From Pseudodesulfovibrio portus (GTDB taxonomy: Bacteria; Desulfobacterota; Desulfovibrionia; Desulfovibrionales; Desulfovibrionaceae): a stretch of 64,000 nt of DNA. The position numbers and the translations under genes were made by a program. Under the pieces are notes generated by a model. The model was not told the DNA's origin and searched no databases. It saw only the letters and a program-made list of their open reading frames with translations. Below are positions 44,101 through 52,304 of the stretch, one piece after another. The DNA lies in contig NZ_AP026708.1 of NCBI RefSeq assembly GCF_026000375.1, positions 1,924,501-1,988,500 on the forward strand, in the 5' to 3' direction. Positions within the stretch are counted from its first letter, which is position 1. Every line of letters starts with the position of its first letter.

Positions 44101-46095
44101 ATGGGCATTCGCATCAAGATTCTCGGTCCCCTTGTGGTGATGGCGCTGGCCATGGTCGCAGGCGGGTATTTCGTTCTCAGTACCCAGTTCGACGGGTTGC
44201 AGGAATCCTTTGTCTCCATGACCCTTCAGGGCAAGGTGGAGGACGCGCAGCAGTCCATCGCCAAGATGTCGGGCAACGCCCTGGAGCAGGCGGCCCTGTT
44301 CAGCCGTATGCCCGAGGTGGTCAGGGCCTTCGAGGTCGCCAACCAGGGAGACATGACCGACCCCGAAGACCCCGAGGCGCAAAAGGCGAGGGAGATGATC
44401 CGCACGGCCCTGGCCCCGGTCTTCAAGGGATACGAGGAAAACATCGGTTCTTCCTTCCGTGCCCATTTCCATCTGCCCACGGCCCGCAGCCTGGTTCGGG
44501 TCTGGCGTGAAAAACAGGCCAAGAAAAACGGCAAGTGGGTGGACATCTCCGACGACCTTTCCAGCTTCCGGAACACGGTCATCGACGTGAACAAGACCAA
44601 AAAGCCCATCAAGGGCATCGAGCCCGGGCGCGGTGGCTTCACCATTCGCGGCCTGGCCCCCGTGACCGCTGCCGACGGCACCCACCTCGGTTCCGTGGAG
44701 GTCCTGATCGGCTTCGATTCCATCCTCAAGTCCATGGAGTCGTCTGGCCTGGTCAAGACGCTGCTCTACATGGACGCGGCGCTGCTGCCCATTACCACCC
44801 GATTGCAGGACCCGGCCAAGAATCCGGTCCGGGCCGGCAAGTACGTGCTGGTCTACGGGCAGGACAACACCGAGATCCAGGAGCTGGCCACCGACGAATT
44901 TCTGGCCAGGGGCATGGCCTCCACCCAGGTGGAGATGGAAGGCAACGCAGCCTTGGGCGCCTTCCCCGTGGAGGATTACCGGGGCAAGGTGATCGGCACC
45001 ATCGTCCTGGCCACGGACATCGCCACCCAGTTGGACATGGTCAACGCCGTCCTGTGGGTGGTGGGCGGCATCATGGCCGTCCTGGTGGCCGCGCCCATCC
45101 TGATCATCCTGTTCGTGCTCCAGCGTTCGGTCATGCGGCCCATCGACGATTGCGCCGGCATCGCCACCCAGATCGCTTCCGGCGACCTGCGTTCCGTGCG
45201 GTGCGAGGACCGCAAGGATGAGATGGGCACCATCCTGAAGGCCATGCAGACCATGAGCGGCAAGCTGACCCACGCCATCAGCCGCACCCAGTCCGTGGCC
45301 GGTGACGTGGCCGGGGAGTGCAGCCGTCTGGCCTCGGCCAGCGACAAGCTCTCCCAGGGAGCCAACCGCCAGGCCGCCGGCCTGGAAGAGGTGGCGGCCA
45401 GCATGGAGCAGATGTCCGGCTCCATCAATCAGTCTGCGGAAATCGCCGCCAAGACCGAGAAGATAGCCAGTCAGGCGGCCAGCAACGCCCGCACCGGCGG
45501 TCAGGCCGTGGAGCGCACCGTGGCCGCCATGAAGAAGATCGCCGAAGAGATCACCATCATCGAGGAGATCGCCAGGCAGACCAACCTGCTCGCCCTGAAC
45601 GCGGCCATCGAGGCGGCGCGGGCGGGCGAGGCGGGCAAGGGTTTCGCCGTGGTCGCGGCCGAGGTCCGCAAGCTGGCCGAACGAAGCGGCAGCGCGGCGG
45701 CGGGCATCTCCGAGTTGTCCTCTTCCAGCGTGTCCGTGGCCGAGGAAGCGGGCCGACTGCTGGCCCAGATGGTCCCGGATATCGAGAAAACCGCCGAGCT
45801 CATTCAGGAAATATCGGCGGCGGCCAGCGAACAGAGCGCGGGCGTGAACCAGGTGTCCACCGCACTGCAGGATTCCGATTCGGTGGTCCAGCAGAACGCC
45901 ACCGCTGCCGACGAGGTGGCTTCCACGGCGGCCACCCTTTCCTCCAAGGCGGCCACGCTTCAGGAAGCCATCAGTTACTTCAGGGTGGACACCTCCCAGG
46001 TCTGCCTGGCCGAGGAGTCCTTTGAGGCCGCCCGGCGTGAGCGGGCCCGGCTGCCTGAGGGCTCGCCCGAAGATGACGGATTTGATAGGTTTTGA
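44101..46095 (+). CDS. Methyl-accepting chemotaxis protein
   Basis: A 664-aa chemoreceptor. One N-terminal helix ([19 protein letters not shown]), a ~280-residue periplasmic sensor (probably Cache-like), a second helix ([20 protein letters not shown]), HAMP ([20 protein letters not shown]) and the cytoplasmic signalling tip [20 protein letters not shown], then [20 protein letters not shown]. The extreme C-terminus is DDGFDRF; GFDRF fits the xFxxF/W pattern of CheR/CheB tether pentapeptides after a flexible tail. The ATG at 44101 is used. A terminator follows at 46119-46155. Ligand unknown. Confidence 0.93.
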   Translation: MGIRIKILGPLVVMALAMVAGGYFVLSTQFDGLQESFVSMTLQGKVEDAQQSIAKMSGNALEQAALFSRMPEVVRAFEVANQGDMTDPEDPEAQKAREMIRTALAPVFKGYEENIGSSFRAHFHLPTARSLVRVWREKQAKKNGKWVDISDDLSSFRNTVIDVNKTKKPIKGIEPGRGGFTIRGLAPVTAADGTHLGSVEVLIGFDSILKSMESSGLVKTLLYMDAALLPITTRLQDPAKNPVRAGKYVLVYGQDNTEIQELATDEFLARGMASTQVEMEGNAALGAFPVEDYRGKVIGTIVLATDIATQLDMVNAVLWVVGGIMAVLVAAPILIILFVLQRSVMRPIDDCAGIATQIASGDLRSVRCEDRKDEMGTILKAMQTMSGKLTHAISRTQSVAGDVAGECSRLASASDKLSQGANRQAAGLEEVAASMEQMSGSINQSAEIAAKTEKIASQAASNARTGGQAVERTVAAMKKIAEEITIIEEIARQTNLLALNAAIEAARAGEAGKGFAVVAAEVRKLAERSGSAAAGISELSSSSVSVAEEAGRLLAQMVPDIEKTAELIQEISAAASEQSAGVNQVSTALQDSDSVVQQNATAADEVASTAATLSSKAATLQEAISYFRVDTSQVCLAEESFEAARRERARLPEGSPEDDGFDRF

Positions 46096-46118
46096 CCGCA
46101 CGCCGCACGGATACGAGC

Positions 46119-46155
46119 AACCCCGGGGCACCGCCATGGCGTCCCGGGGTTTTTC
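46119..46155 (+). terminator. Terminator after the chemoreceptor gene
   Basis: AACCCCGGG (46119-46127) and CCCGGGGTT (46143-46151) arms followed by TTTT. It lies 24 bp past the stop and before the convergent histidine kinase. Confidence 0.8.
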
Positions 46156-46180
46156 GTGTCGGGTGTGCGGCCCGGAGGAC

Positions 46181-47134
46181 TCAGGCCGGTTCCGCCGGAA
46201 CGCGGAGGGTGAACTGGGTCCCCTTTCCCACCGAGCTGGAAACGAAAATGGTGCCGCCCATGCTGTTCACCAGGCGGTTGGCGATGGCCAGCCCGAGTCC
46301 GACTCCCGCTCCGCCGGTCATGTCCACCTTTCGGAAGGGCTTGAAAACGGATTCCAGTTTGTCCTGGGGTATGCCGATGCCGGTATCGGTCACCGTGGCG
46401 ATCAGGTATTTCCCGTCCCATGACAGGTGGACCGAAACGTGTCCGGATTCGGTGTATTTGATGGCGTTGCCCACGAGGTTCAGGATGGCGAGACGCACTC
46501 CCGCCTCGTTGCCGATCAGAGAATCGGGGACGTCCGCGTCCAGGGTTGTCTGCAACTGCAACTGCTTTGCCTCGGCCTGGAGGAGGGCCAGGGTCCGGAC
46601 GGAATCGAGCAGCCTTTGCGGGGGGAAGGTGTTCAGGTTGTCCTGCTCATTGTTGGAAAGGCGGGCGAATTCGAGCACCCCGTCAATGAGCGACGCCAGT
46701 TCCCGTGCCGCGGACTTGGCCAGATCGACGGCTTCCTTGCGCTCGTTTTCATCACCGCCCAGCTCAAGAAGGCTCAGGGAGTGAACGATGCCGCTCAGCG
46801 GACTCTTCAACTCGTGACAGGAAACCGCGATGAACCGCTCCCTGGTCTGGTCCATTTCAACCAGTTGCTCGTGGATTTCGGCCAGCTCTTTGCGGGCCTT
46901 TTCCAATTCAAGCGCCCTGGCGCGGAGTTCTCGCGACCGTTTCAGGGAGTACAGGACAAGGCAGATGATGCCGACCGGGATAAGGAGAATGAACTCGTCG
47001 AGTTCCCAGTCCTCATGGGCCCGGCTGAAGGCGTACAGCCGGTCGAATGCGTCGAGTTCTACCAGCAGCCATGTTCCCAGGACCATGATGCCCGCATAGA
47101 GCAGGATTTCCGCCAGAAGAGATTTTCGAATCAT
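46181..47134 (-). CDS. Sensor histidine kinase
   Basis: A 317-aa membrane kinase. Two N-terminal transmembrane helices (about residues 8-25 and 47-64) with only a short extracytoplasmic loop, a coiled linker, HisKA with His107 in AVSCHELKSPLSG, and HATPase_c with N-box LNLVGNAIKYTESG, G1 DTGIGIPQDKLESVF and G2 GVGLGLAIANRLV. No dedicated sensor domain is present, so it may sense via the membrane or a partner. No response regulator gene is next to it. The ribosome site before the ATG at 47134 is weak. Confidence 0.9.
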   Translation of the reverse strand: MIRKSLLAEILLYAGIMVLGTWLLVELDAFDRLYAFSRAHEDWELDEFILLIPVGIICLVLYSLKRSRELRARALELEKARKELAEIHEQLVEMDQTRERFIAVSCHELKSPLSGIVHSLSLLELGGDENERKEAVDLAKSAARELASLIDGVLEFARLSNNEQDNLNTFPPQRLLDSVRTLALLQAEAKQLQLQTTLDADVPDSLIGNEAGVRLAILNLVGNAIKYTESGHVSVHLSWDGKYLIATVTDTGIGIPQDKLESVFKPFRKVDMTGGAGVGLGLAIANRLVNSMGGTIFVSSSVGKGTQFTLRVPAEPA

Positions 47135-47197
47135 GACTTAATTATTGGAGGGTTCGTCCAAAAGTGCCATTATATTCGAAGTGAAAATGTCGGTTTT

Positions 47198-47920
47198 TCA
47201 AGCGGAGCCGAAATCGCAGGGAAACTGCCGCATCAGGGGTGCGGCGTCCACCTTCGCGCCGCGAACATAATTGTATACGTTCATGTCGTGGATGACCTGG
47301 AGCCACAGGGGCGCGGTTTTGGCCTGGATGACCGGGGCCGCGTCGTAGATGGAAGGGTGGTCGACCCAGAAGACCGTGTGCGGGTCGTCGCGCCGTTCCA
47401 ACAGGGAGACAAAGGCGTTGGTCAGGTCCTCGAAGTCGTAGAAATCGCCGTCGCACCACTGCAGGCCGTTGGGGAAGTTGACGTACAGGGTGTCCGAGGG
47501 CTTCAGGCCGGGTTCGCTCAGGTTGTCCACCACCTCGTGCAGGCACCGGACAAACCCTGTGGACAGGGCGTCGTCGTTGTCCAGCCTGGTGGTCAGGAAC
47601 CACTCGGCGTCCGGGGCGATTTCCTTCATGCGGGCGATGACGGTGGGGATGATGGTTTGAAACGGGCCGCAGTACACCGGGACGAAGTTGTCGTACCGGG
47701 CGTAGATGTCGATGAAGGTCCGGTACCGGGCCGGGGTCTGCTCGTCGAACAGGACCAGCCAGGTGAAATCCTGGTTCAGCTGCGCCCGTACGGTGGGAAA
47801 GCAGTATTTCTGGAACAACTCGAAGCGCAGGGACAGCCAGGTGTCCTCAAGCCGCTTTGGGAACTCGATGTCGTAAATATTGACGTTGAAACGGGTGATG
47901 ATGAAATGATGATGGTTCAC
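47198..47920 (-). CDS. Putative rhamnosyl-transferase-family glycosyltransferase
   Basis: A 240-aa GT-A-like protein. It begins MNHHHFIITRFNVNIYD and contains QDFTWLVLFDEQTPARY and FLTTRLDNDDALSTGFVRCL, the Asp-rich nucleotide-sugar site typical of the putative rhamnosyl transferase family (Pfam PF11316). The start is a GTG at 47920 with CGGAGG 6 bp upstream; longer open frames upstream have no ribosome site. Probable substrate is a cell-surface or capsular sugar. It is alone on its strand; the upstream neighbour is a divergent lipoprotein. Confidence 0.72.
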   Translation of the reverse strand: MNHHHFIITRFNVNIYDIEFPKRLEDTWLSLRFELFQKYCFPTVRAQLNQDFTWLVLFDEQTPARYRTFIDIYARYDNFVPVYCGPFQTIIPTVIARMKEIAPDAEWFLTTRLDNDDALSTGFVRCLHEVVDNLSEPGLKPSDTLYVNFPNGLQWCDGDFYDFEDLTNAFVSLLERRDDPHTVFWVDHPSIYDAAPVIQAKTAPLWLQVIHDMNVYNYVRGAKVDAAPLMRQFPCDFGSA

Positions 47921-48078
47921 GGCGTTCCTCCGTTTGCAGGCCGTCGGTTTCATTTTGAGGTAGCATTTTCGGTCTTCGCCGACAACGGGACAGCGCGGTC
48001 CGGTCCGGGCATCCTGTTCTGGATTCTCCGCCGGTTCCCTGCTAAAAGGGGGCTTCACACGAACCACACGGAGGATCC

Positions 48079-48657
48079 ATGCGGACCATTCTGAAAGCCC
48101 TGTTGCTCTCCCTGACCCTCGCCCTGGCCCTGGGGGGATGCGGCTTTTTCGACGATTCCCCGGAAGAGCCGATGGAGCCAGCCGTGGCTCAGGAGACCGG
48201 CGACGAGGCCGCCGCGCCACAGGCCGATGCCTCCGAAGAGGGCGCGTCCGGCACGGAAGCGGGCCTCAGCTCGACCAACGAGGTCGAGGACATCGTTCCC
48301 GAAGGCCCGGTGGCCACCCTGCAACTGGCCAACGGCAGCACCATCGAGGTGCTCGGCCTGGCCAAGCTCGGCAAGTACTACCTGTACATTTCCGGGGAAC
48401 TCAACGGCCGCACCTCCACGGTCATCAGCTATACCCGGTTCCAGGACGTGGCCAAGTGGGACGCGTTCATCTTCAAGGATCCGAACAACTTCATCATCAC
48501 CACCAAGGAAGGCAAGGAGCTGGTCTTCATGAACGCCCGCCTGTTCCTGGGCAGCGACTCCAACGACACCTATTCGTTTTATGCGTTCAACGACAATTAC
48601 GAGAAGGCCCTGATCGTGGTGAAGAAGTCCGACGTGGCCACCATCAAGTTCAATTAG
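48079..48657 (+). CDS. Lipoprotein of unknown function
   Basis: A 192-aa lipoprotein. The signal peptide is MRTILKALLLSLTLALALGGC, with lipobox ALGG before Cys21. A low-complexity acidic linker follows (residues about 25-75, rich in Glu, Ala, Ser) and then a folded beta-rich domain (LQLANGSTIEVLGLAKLGKY to the C-terminus). CGGAGG lies 6 bp before the ATG. Not recognised; it is likely anchored to the inner or outer membrane. Confidence 0.75.
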   Translation: MRTILKALLLSLTLALALGGCGFFDDSPEEPMEPAVAQETGDEAAAPQADASEEGASGTEAGLSSTNEVEDIVPEGPVATLQLANGSTIEVLGLAKLGKYYLYISGELNGRTSTVISYTRFQDVAKWDAFIFKDPNNFIITTKEGKELVFMNARLFLGSDSNDTYSFYAFNDNYEKALIVVKKSDVATIKFN

Positions 48658-48714
48658 TCCCTGCAACCGCCTTGGGTGAACCCCTCCCGCAACGGTGAAA
48701 TCCGTGCACACCCC

Positions 48715-48743
48715 TTGACCTCTAGATAATTTCTAGATAGGGT
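48715..48743 (+). promoter_or_regulatory. Promoter with symmetric spacer element
   Basis: TTGACC (48715-48720), 17-bp spacer made entirely of TCTAGA-TAATT-TCTAGA (48721-48737), then TAGGGT (48738-48743). The symmetric spacer between -35 and -10 is the position where MerR-family activators bind, and a MerR-like gene is downstream. A possible small ORF with a strong ribosome site starts at 48821; nothing else is seen in 48658-48820. Confidence 0.45.
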
Positions 48744-48820
48744 ATCGGTAAGTTTCGTTCTCTGTTTTTTATTGTCGCACAAGGGTGACGATAGGTGACG
48801 ATTTCAAACCAGGAGGACCG

Positions 48821-49042
48821 GTGATCCGACTCGCTTTTGGTGCCGTACCCAATGCCGTTGCAGTCAGATTTGGCAAGAAACACACCCCAACCCGCAACAC
48901 GGGCGTGCGGCCAAGCAAGGTGTCCTGCGTCTGGGACAGCCGCCTCAGGTTCCGGCCCAGGCGACTGGCCCTGACCACGGGGGCCACGCCGCCCACAAGC
49001 CCGAGGATGAGCAGTTATCATGGCCGATACCTATACGCATAA
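48821..49042 (+). CDS. Possible 73-aa leader ORF overlapping the MerR-like gene
   Basis: GTG start with an excellent CAGGAGGACCG ribosome site. The protein is basic (MIRLAFGAVPNAVAVRFGKK and onward, many Arg/Pro) and shows no known motif. Its last 23 bases overlap the MerR-like gene start at 49020, so it may couple translation to it. It could instead be chance reading in high-GC DNA. Confidence 0.35.
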   Translation: MIRLAFGAVPNAVAVRFGKKHTPTRNTGVRPSKVSCVWDSRLRFRPRRLALTTGATPPTSPRMSSYHGRYLYA

Positions 49043-50003
49043 AGACCTGGCCCGCCTGTGCGGCGTGTCCGAGACCACCATAAAGAGCTACCGCCGCAAG
49101 TTCCCCGGTTTCATTCCGGTTCTGACCAGGGGCAAGCCCATCCGGTTCAAGGGCGATGCCGGGGAGGTCTGCCTCAAGATTCGCGATTGTTTTGCCAAGG
49201 GCATGTCGGTCAACGAGACCCGCAAGGTCTTAAAGGAAAACTTTAAGGAAAATCCGCCCGTCCGCAGGGCGAGGTCCGCCGCGCCTCCCGCCGGGGATGC
49301 CGCTTCTGGTGGCATTACCCAGGAATACATGGAGAAGTTTTTCGAGACCGCCGGGCAGATGATGCAGGGCATGGCCGGGTTGGCCACGGCCCAGGCCAAG
49401 GCCGAGCAGCGGTTGAGAAAGGTCGAATCCGTGCTGACGCGGCTCCTCGAGGCCGACGCAACCAACCGGGAGGCCATGGCCGTTCTCCTCGCACAGCACC
49501 CCGGCGAATCCCGGCAGACCGAGCCGGTCAATTCCTTTACGCCGCCGTCCGAGCCGGAACAGCGGGTCCGCGCCCGCAAGATCGTCAACGTGCACAGCCC
49601 GGAAGGGGCAGTGGAATCCTACGCCCTGGAAAAGGAGGAGGCCGAAGCCGTCGAGTTCACGTCGCCGCCCGATGCGTTCCTGAACACCCCCATCGTCATC
49701 CGCAACGACCAGGGCGAGTTCCTGGGCGTACCCGGTCGGCTGCCTCTTTCCGGCTTTCTGGAAATCCTGGTCCGCGAGGCCGAGGAGAACGGGTCTTCGT
49801 TGAGCAGTTGGGCCCGGGAGGGCGAAGCGTGGGTCTATACCATCCGGTCGCCGGGCAGGGACTCCCACTCCCTCCACTTCTCCACCACCACCACGCCGCG
49901 CGGCAACCTGGTCGTCCTGTTCGACCGGCTCGACGTCAACGACCGGCAGACCTCGCCCCAGTTCCTCCAGGAGTTCTTCCGCCAGGTCAAGGACAAGGTC
50001 TAG
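49020..50003 (+). CDS. MerR-like HTH protein with novel C-terminal domain
   Basis: A 327-aa protein. Residues 1-75 form a MerR-type HTH (YTHKDLARLCGVSETTIKSY, then FKGDAGEVCLKIRDCFAKGM). A coiled-coil of about 60 residues follows (GQMMQGMAGLATAQAKAEQR and on). The C-terminal ~130 residues (NTPIVIRNDQGEFLGVPGRL to VLFDRLDVNDRQTSPQFLQE) do not match a domain I know. There is no cysteine-based metal site of classical MerR. The ATG at 49020 lies 4 bp after GAGCAGTT, a weak site, which may be offset by coupling to the upstream ORF. The promoter spacer element at 48721 could be its operator. Confidence 0.7.
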   Translation: MADTYTHKDLARLCGVSETTIKSYRRKFPGFIPVLTRGKPIRFKGDAGEVCLKIRDCFAKGMSVNETRKVLKENFKENPPVRRARSAAPPAGDAASGGITQEYMEKFFETAGQMMQGMAGLATAQAKAEQRLRKVESVLTRLLEADATNREAMAVLLAQHPGESRQTEPVNSFTPPSEPEQRVRARKIVNVHSPEGAVESYALEKEEAEAVEFTSPPDAFLNTPIVIRNDQGEFLGVPGRLPLSGFLEILVREAEENGSSLSSWAREGEAWVYTIRSPGRDSHSLHFSTTTTPRGNLVVLFDRLDVNDRQTSPQFLQEFFRQVKDKV

Positions 50004-50015
50004 GAGAGGGGTCGC

Positions 50016-50645
50016 ATGAATGTCGTCGTGATCCAAGGTGACGCGCGCGCCCTGCTGTCGGTGCGCACGCCGCTCCTGTCGAGGCTGGTGGAACTGGGCC
50101 ACAAGGTGCATGCCCTGGCACCCCTGGCGGACGAGGACGTGGTCGCGTCCATCGAGGAGCTGGGCGTGGAGCACGCCACCTATCCGCTGACGCGCGGACG
50201 ATTCTCGCCCCTGGCCGACCTGGGGACCCTGCTCCACCTGAAACAGGTCCTGTTCCGCATCAAGCCCGATGTGGTCCTGTGCATCTCGCACAAGCCCGTG
50301 ACCTTCGGGCCCATGGCGGCGCGCATGACCTGGGTGGACCATCCCAAGAAAATCTACGCCCTGGTCACGGGGCTGGGCTATCCGTTCACCGAGATGTCCG
50401 GCTGGAAGCGGCGGGTGGTCCACGCCTATGCCAAATACTTCATGGGCGGCGGATTTTCCGCCTGCCACGGCATCGTGTTCCGCAACCCGGAGGACCGGGA
50501 GTTCTTCCGCGCCTTCGGCGTCCTGCCCGGGAATGCGGCCACCACCGTCATCGACGAACCCCTGCCCGCAGCGGATCTTTCCGTGGACGGCGAGGCCATG
50601 GCCGCGTCAACCGAAGCGCTGCTCTCCTTCATGGAACTGATCTGA
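50016..50645 (+). CDS. N-terminal-half glycosyltransferase-4-like protein
   Basis: A 209-aa protein with a Rossmann-type start (MNVVVIQGDARALLSVRTPL, then LSRLVELGHKVHALAP) and KPDVVLCISHKPVTFGPMAA, matching the acceptor half of GT-B glycosyltransferases. The donor-binding C-terminal half (with its E-x7-E motif) is absent, so it is either a truncated enzyme or a partner subunit, as in split glycosyltransferases. No companion gene is adjacent. GGAGAG precedes the ATG, 12 bp after the MerR-like gene, so the two may be co-transcribed. Confidence 0.6.
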   Translation: MNVVVIQGDARALLSVRTPLLSRLVELGHKVHALAPLADEDVVASIEELGVEHATYPLTRGRFSPLADLGTLLHLKQVLFRIKPDVVLCISHKPVTFGPMAARMTWVDHPKKIYALVTGLGYPFTEMSGWKRRVVHAYAKYFMGGGFSACHGIVFRNPEDREFFRAFGVLPGNAATTVIDEPLPAADLSVDGEAMAASTEALLSFMELI

Positions 50646-50748
50646 CCGCACGGACCGGGAGGGGTTGGCTTCCTTCCGGGGATTCGGGTATACTGGCATC
50701 GAGTCCTCCCCTGTGGAGGCGCGCCAACCCGAACAAAGGAGCGGAGCC

Positions 50749-51168
50749 ATGAAGATCACCCGTATACTGCTTCCCGTGGACGGTTCCCGCATGTCGGACG
50801 TTGCCGCCGACATGGCCATCGACCTGGCGGGCGAAACCGGGACCGTGGTCCTGCTGCACGTGCGCCGGACCGTGCCCACCGGCCTGGGCCAGCCCAACGC
50901 CAACGAGCTGCTGGAGTACCTGACCAAGGGGGCCGAGGAGGTCGTTGCCCACTACCGGGACAAGCTGACCAAGGCCTCCGTGGACTTCCAGGAACTGGTG
51001 GTGGGCGGCGACGTGGCCGAGGTCGTCGCCAACGTGGCCAGGGTGGAAAAGTGCGACCTCATCGTCATGGGGTCCAAGGGCAAGTCCGACCTGGAAGGGC
51101 TGTTCCTCGGGTCCGTGACCCACAAGGTGCTGCAGACCACCGACAAGCCTGTCCTGGTCGTGAAGTAG
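50749..51168 (+). CDS. Universal stress protein
   Basis: A 139-aa UspA-family protein. It starts MKITRILLPVDGSRMSDVAA, and the C-terminal ATP-binding loop MGSKGKSDLEGLFLGSVTHK keeps the G-x2-G-x9-G-S pattern, so it belongs to the nucleotide-binding subgroup. AAAGGAG is 8 bp upstream of the ATG at 50749. It lies 26 bp ahead of the radical SAM gene. Confidence 0.93.
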   Translation: MKITRILLPVDGSRMSDVAADMAIDLAGETGTVVLLHVRRTVPTGLGQPNANELLEYLTKGAEEVVAHYRDKLTKASVDFQELVVGGDVAEVVANVARVEKCDLIVMGSKGKSDLEGLFLGSVTHKVLQTTDKPVLVVK

Positions 51169-51194
51169 CCTCTGGCCGGGTATTTTCCCTGACC

Positions 51195-52127
51195 ATGCGG
51201 CCCGCCTATCTCGATCTGCATGCATCCGGCGAACTGGCCGAACGCATCGCGGCCGCCCTGGACGGGCTCGCGGACTGTCGGTTGTGCCCGCGAGCATGCG
51301 GGGTGGACCGCATGCGGGGCGAGACCGGTTTCTGCGGCGCGGGCAGGCAGGCCGTGGTGGCCGCCTTCAATCCCCATTTCGGAGAGGAAGCTGTGCTGGT
51401 CGGCCAAAACGGGTCCGGCACCGTCTTTTTTGCCGGGTGCAACCTGGGCTGCCGGTTCTGCCAGAACGCCGACATCAGCCGCGATCCACGGGCCGGGCTC
51501 CCGGCCACCCCGGAGGAGCTGGCGGGCGTCATGCTCGACCTGCAGAACCGGGGGTGCGGAAACATCAACTTCGTCACCCCGAGCCACGTGATCCCGCAGA
51601 TTCTCGAGGCACTGCCCGTCGGAATCGAGCACGGCCTCAACCTGCCGCTTGTCTACAACACCGGCGCCTACGATTCCGTGGACGCCTTGCGCCTGCTGGA
51701 CGGCGTGGTGGACATCTACATGCCCGACGTCAAGATATGGGACCCGGCACTGGCCGAAAAATACCTGTGCGCCGGGAACTATCCGGAGCGGGCGCGGCGG
51801 GCCGTGGCCGAGATGCACCACCAGGTGGGCGACCTGGTCGTGGAGAACGGGGCGGCGGTGCGCGGGCTGCTTGTGCGCCACCTGGTCATGCCGGGAGAAG
51901 TGGCCGGGACCGGGCAATGGATGGAATTCCTGGCCGGGCTGTCGAAAAACACCTGTCTCAACCTCATGGACCAGTACCGCCCCTGCGCCGGGGCCGACCT
52001 GCTCCCGCCCATCGACCGGATGTGCACCAGGGAGGAGTTCCGGACGGCCGAGGCCGAGGCCGAAAAGCACGGGTTGATCCGGCTGGATGACCGAAACGAC
52101 CGTTTTTGGGCCCGGTTTTTGGAATAA
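51195..52127 (+). CDS. Radical SAM protein, PflX (COG1313) type
   Basis: A 310-aa radical SAM enzyme. The cluster motif is CNLGCRFC (Cys82, Cys86, Cys89). Four additional cysteines at 28, 31, 35 and 47 (CRLCPRACGVD and the GFCG segment) form a putative second metal site at the N-terminus. It resembles pyruvate-formate-lyase-activating-enzyme homologues of COG1313 with unknown substrate. Later blocks include FVTPSHVIPQILEAL, YNTGAYDSVDALRLLDGVVD and LVMPGEVAGTGQWMEFLAG. The start ATG at 51195 lacks a clear ribosome site; an in-frame alternative is not better. Confidence 0.82.
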   Translation: MRPAYLDLHASGELAERIAAALDGLADCRLCPRACGVDRMRGETGFCGAGRQAVVAAFNPHFGEEAVLVGQNGSGTVFFAGCNLGCRFCQNADISRDPRAGLPATPEELAGVMLDLQNRGCGNINFVTPSHVIPQILEALPVGIEHGLNLPLVYNTGAYDSVDALRLLDGVVDIYMPDVKIWDPALAEKYLCAGNYPERARRAVAEMHHQVGDLVVENGAAVRGLLVRHLVMPGEVAGTGQWMEFLAGLSKNTCLNLMDQYRPCAGADLLPPIDRMCTREEFRTAEAEAEKHGLIRLDDRNDRFWARFLE

Positions 52128-52304
52128 TATCGGGTAAAAGACAAATTTCGGTCCGCAGGCCGCCGGATGCGGGACTTTTTGGGTTGTCTCTGGATGCGGC
52201 CAACTGGTAAGGTCCAAATCTGAACGGGTGTGGTCAAGGTGCCGCACCGACGCCGAAAAAAGACTACAAGGACATATTCACCAAACCCAACCCCGGAGGG
52301 AGAC

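Noticed and set aside
43882-46137. Long minus-strand frame opposite the chemoreceptor
   Set aside because: Antisense shadow of the chemoreceptor, low-complexity His/Gly/Asp-rich translation, no start signals.
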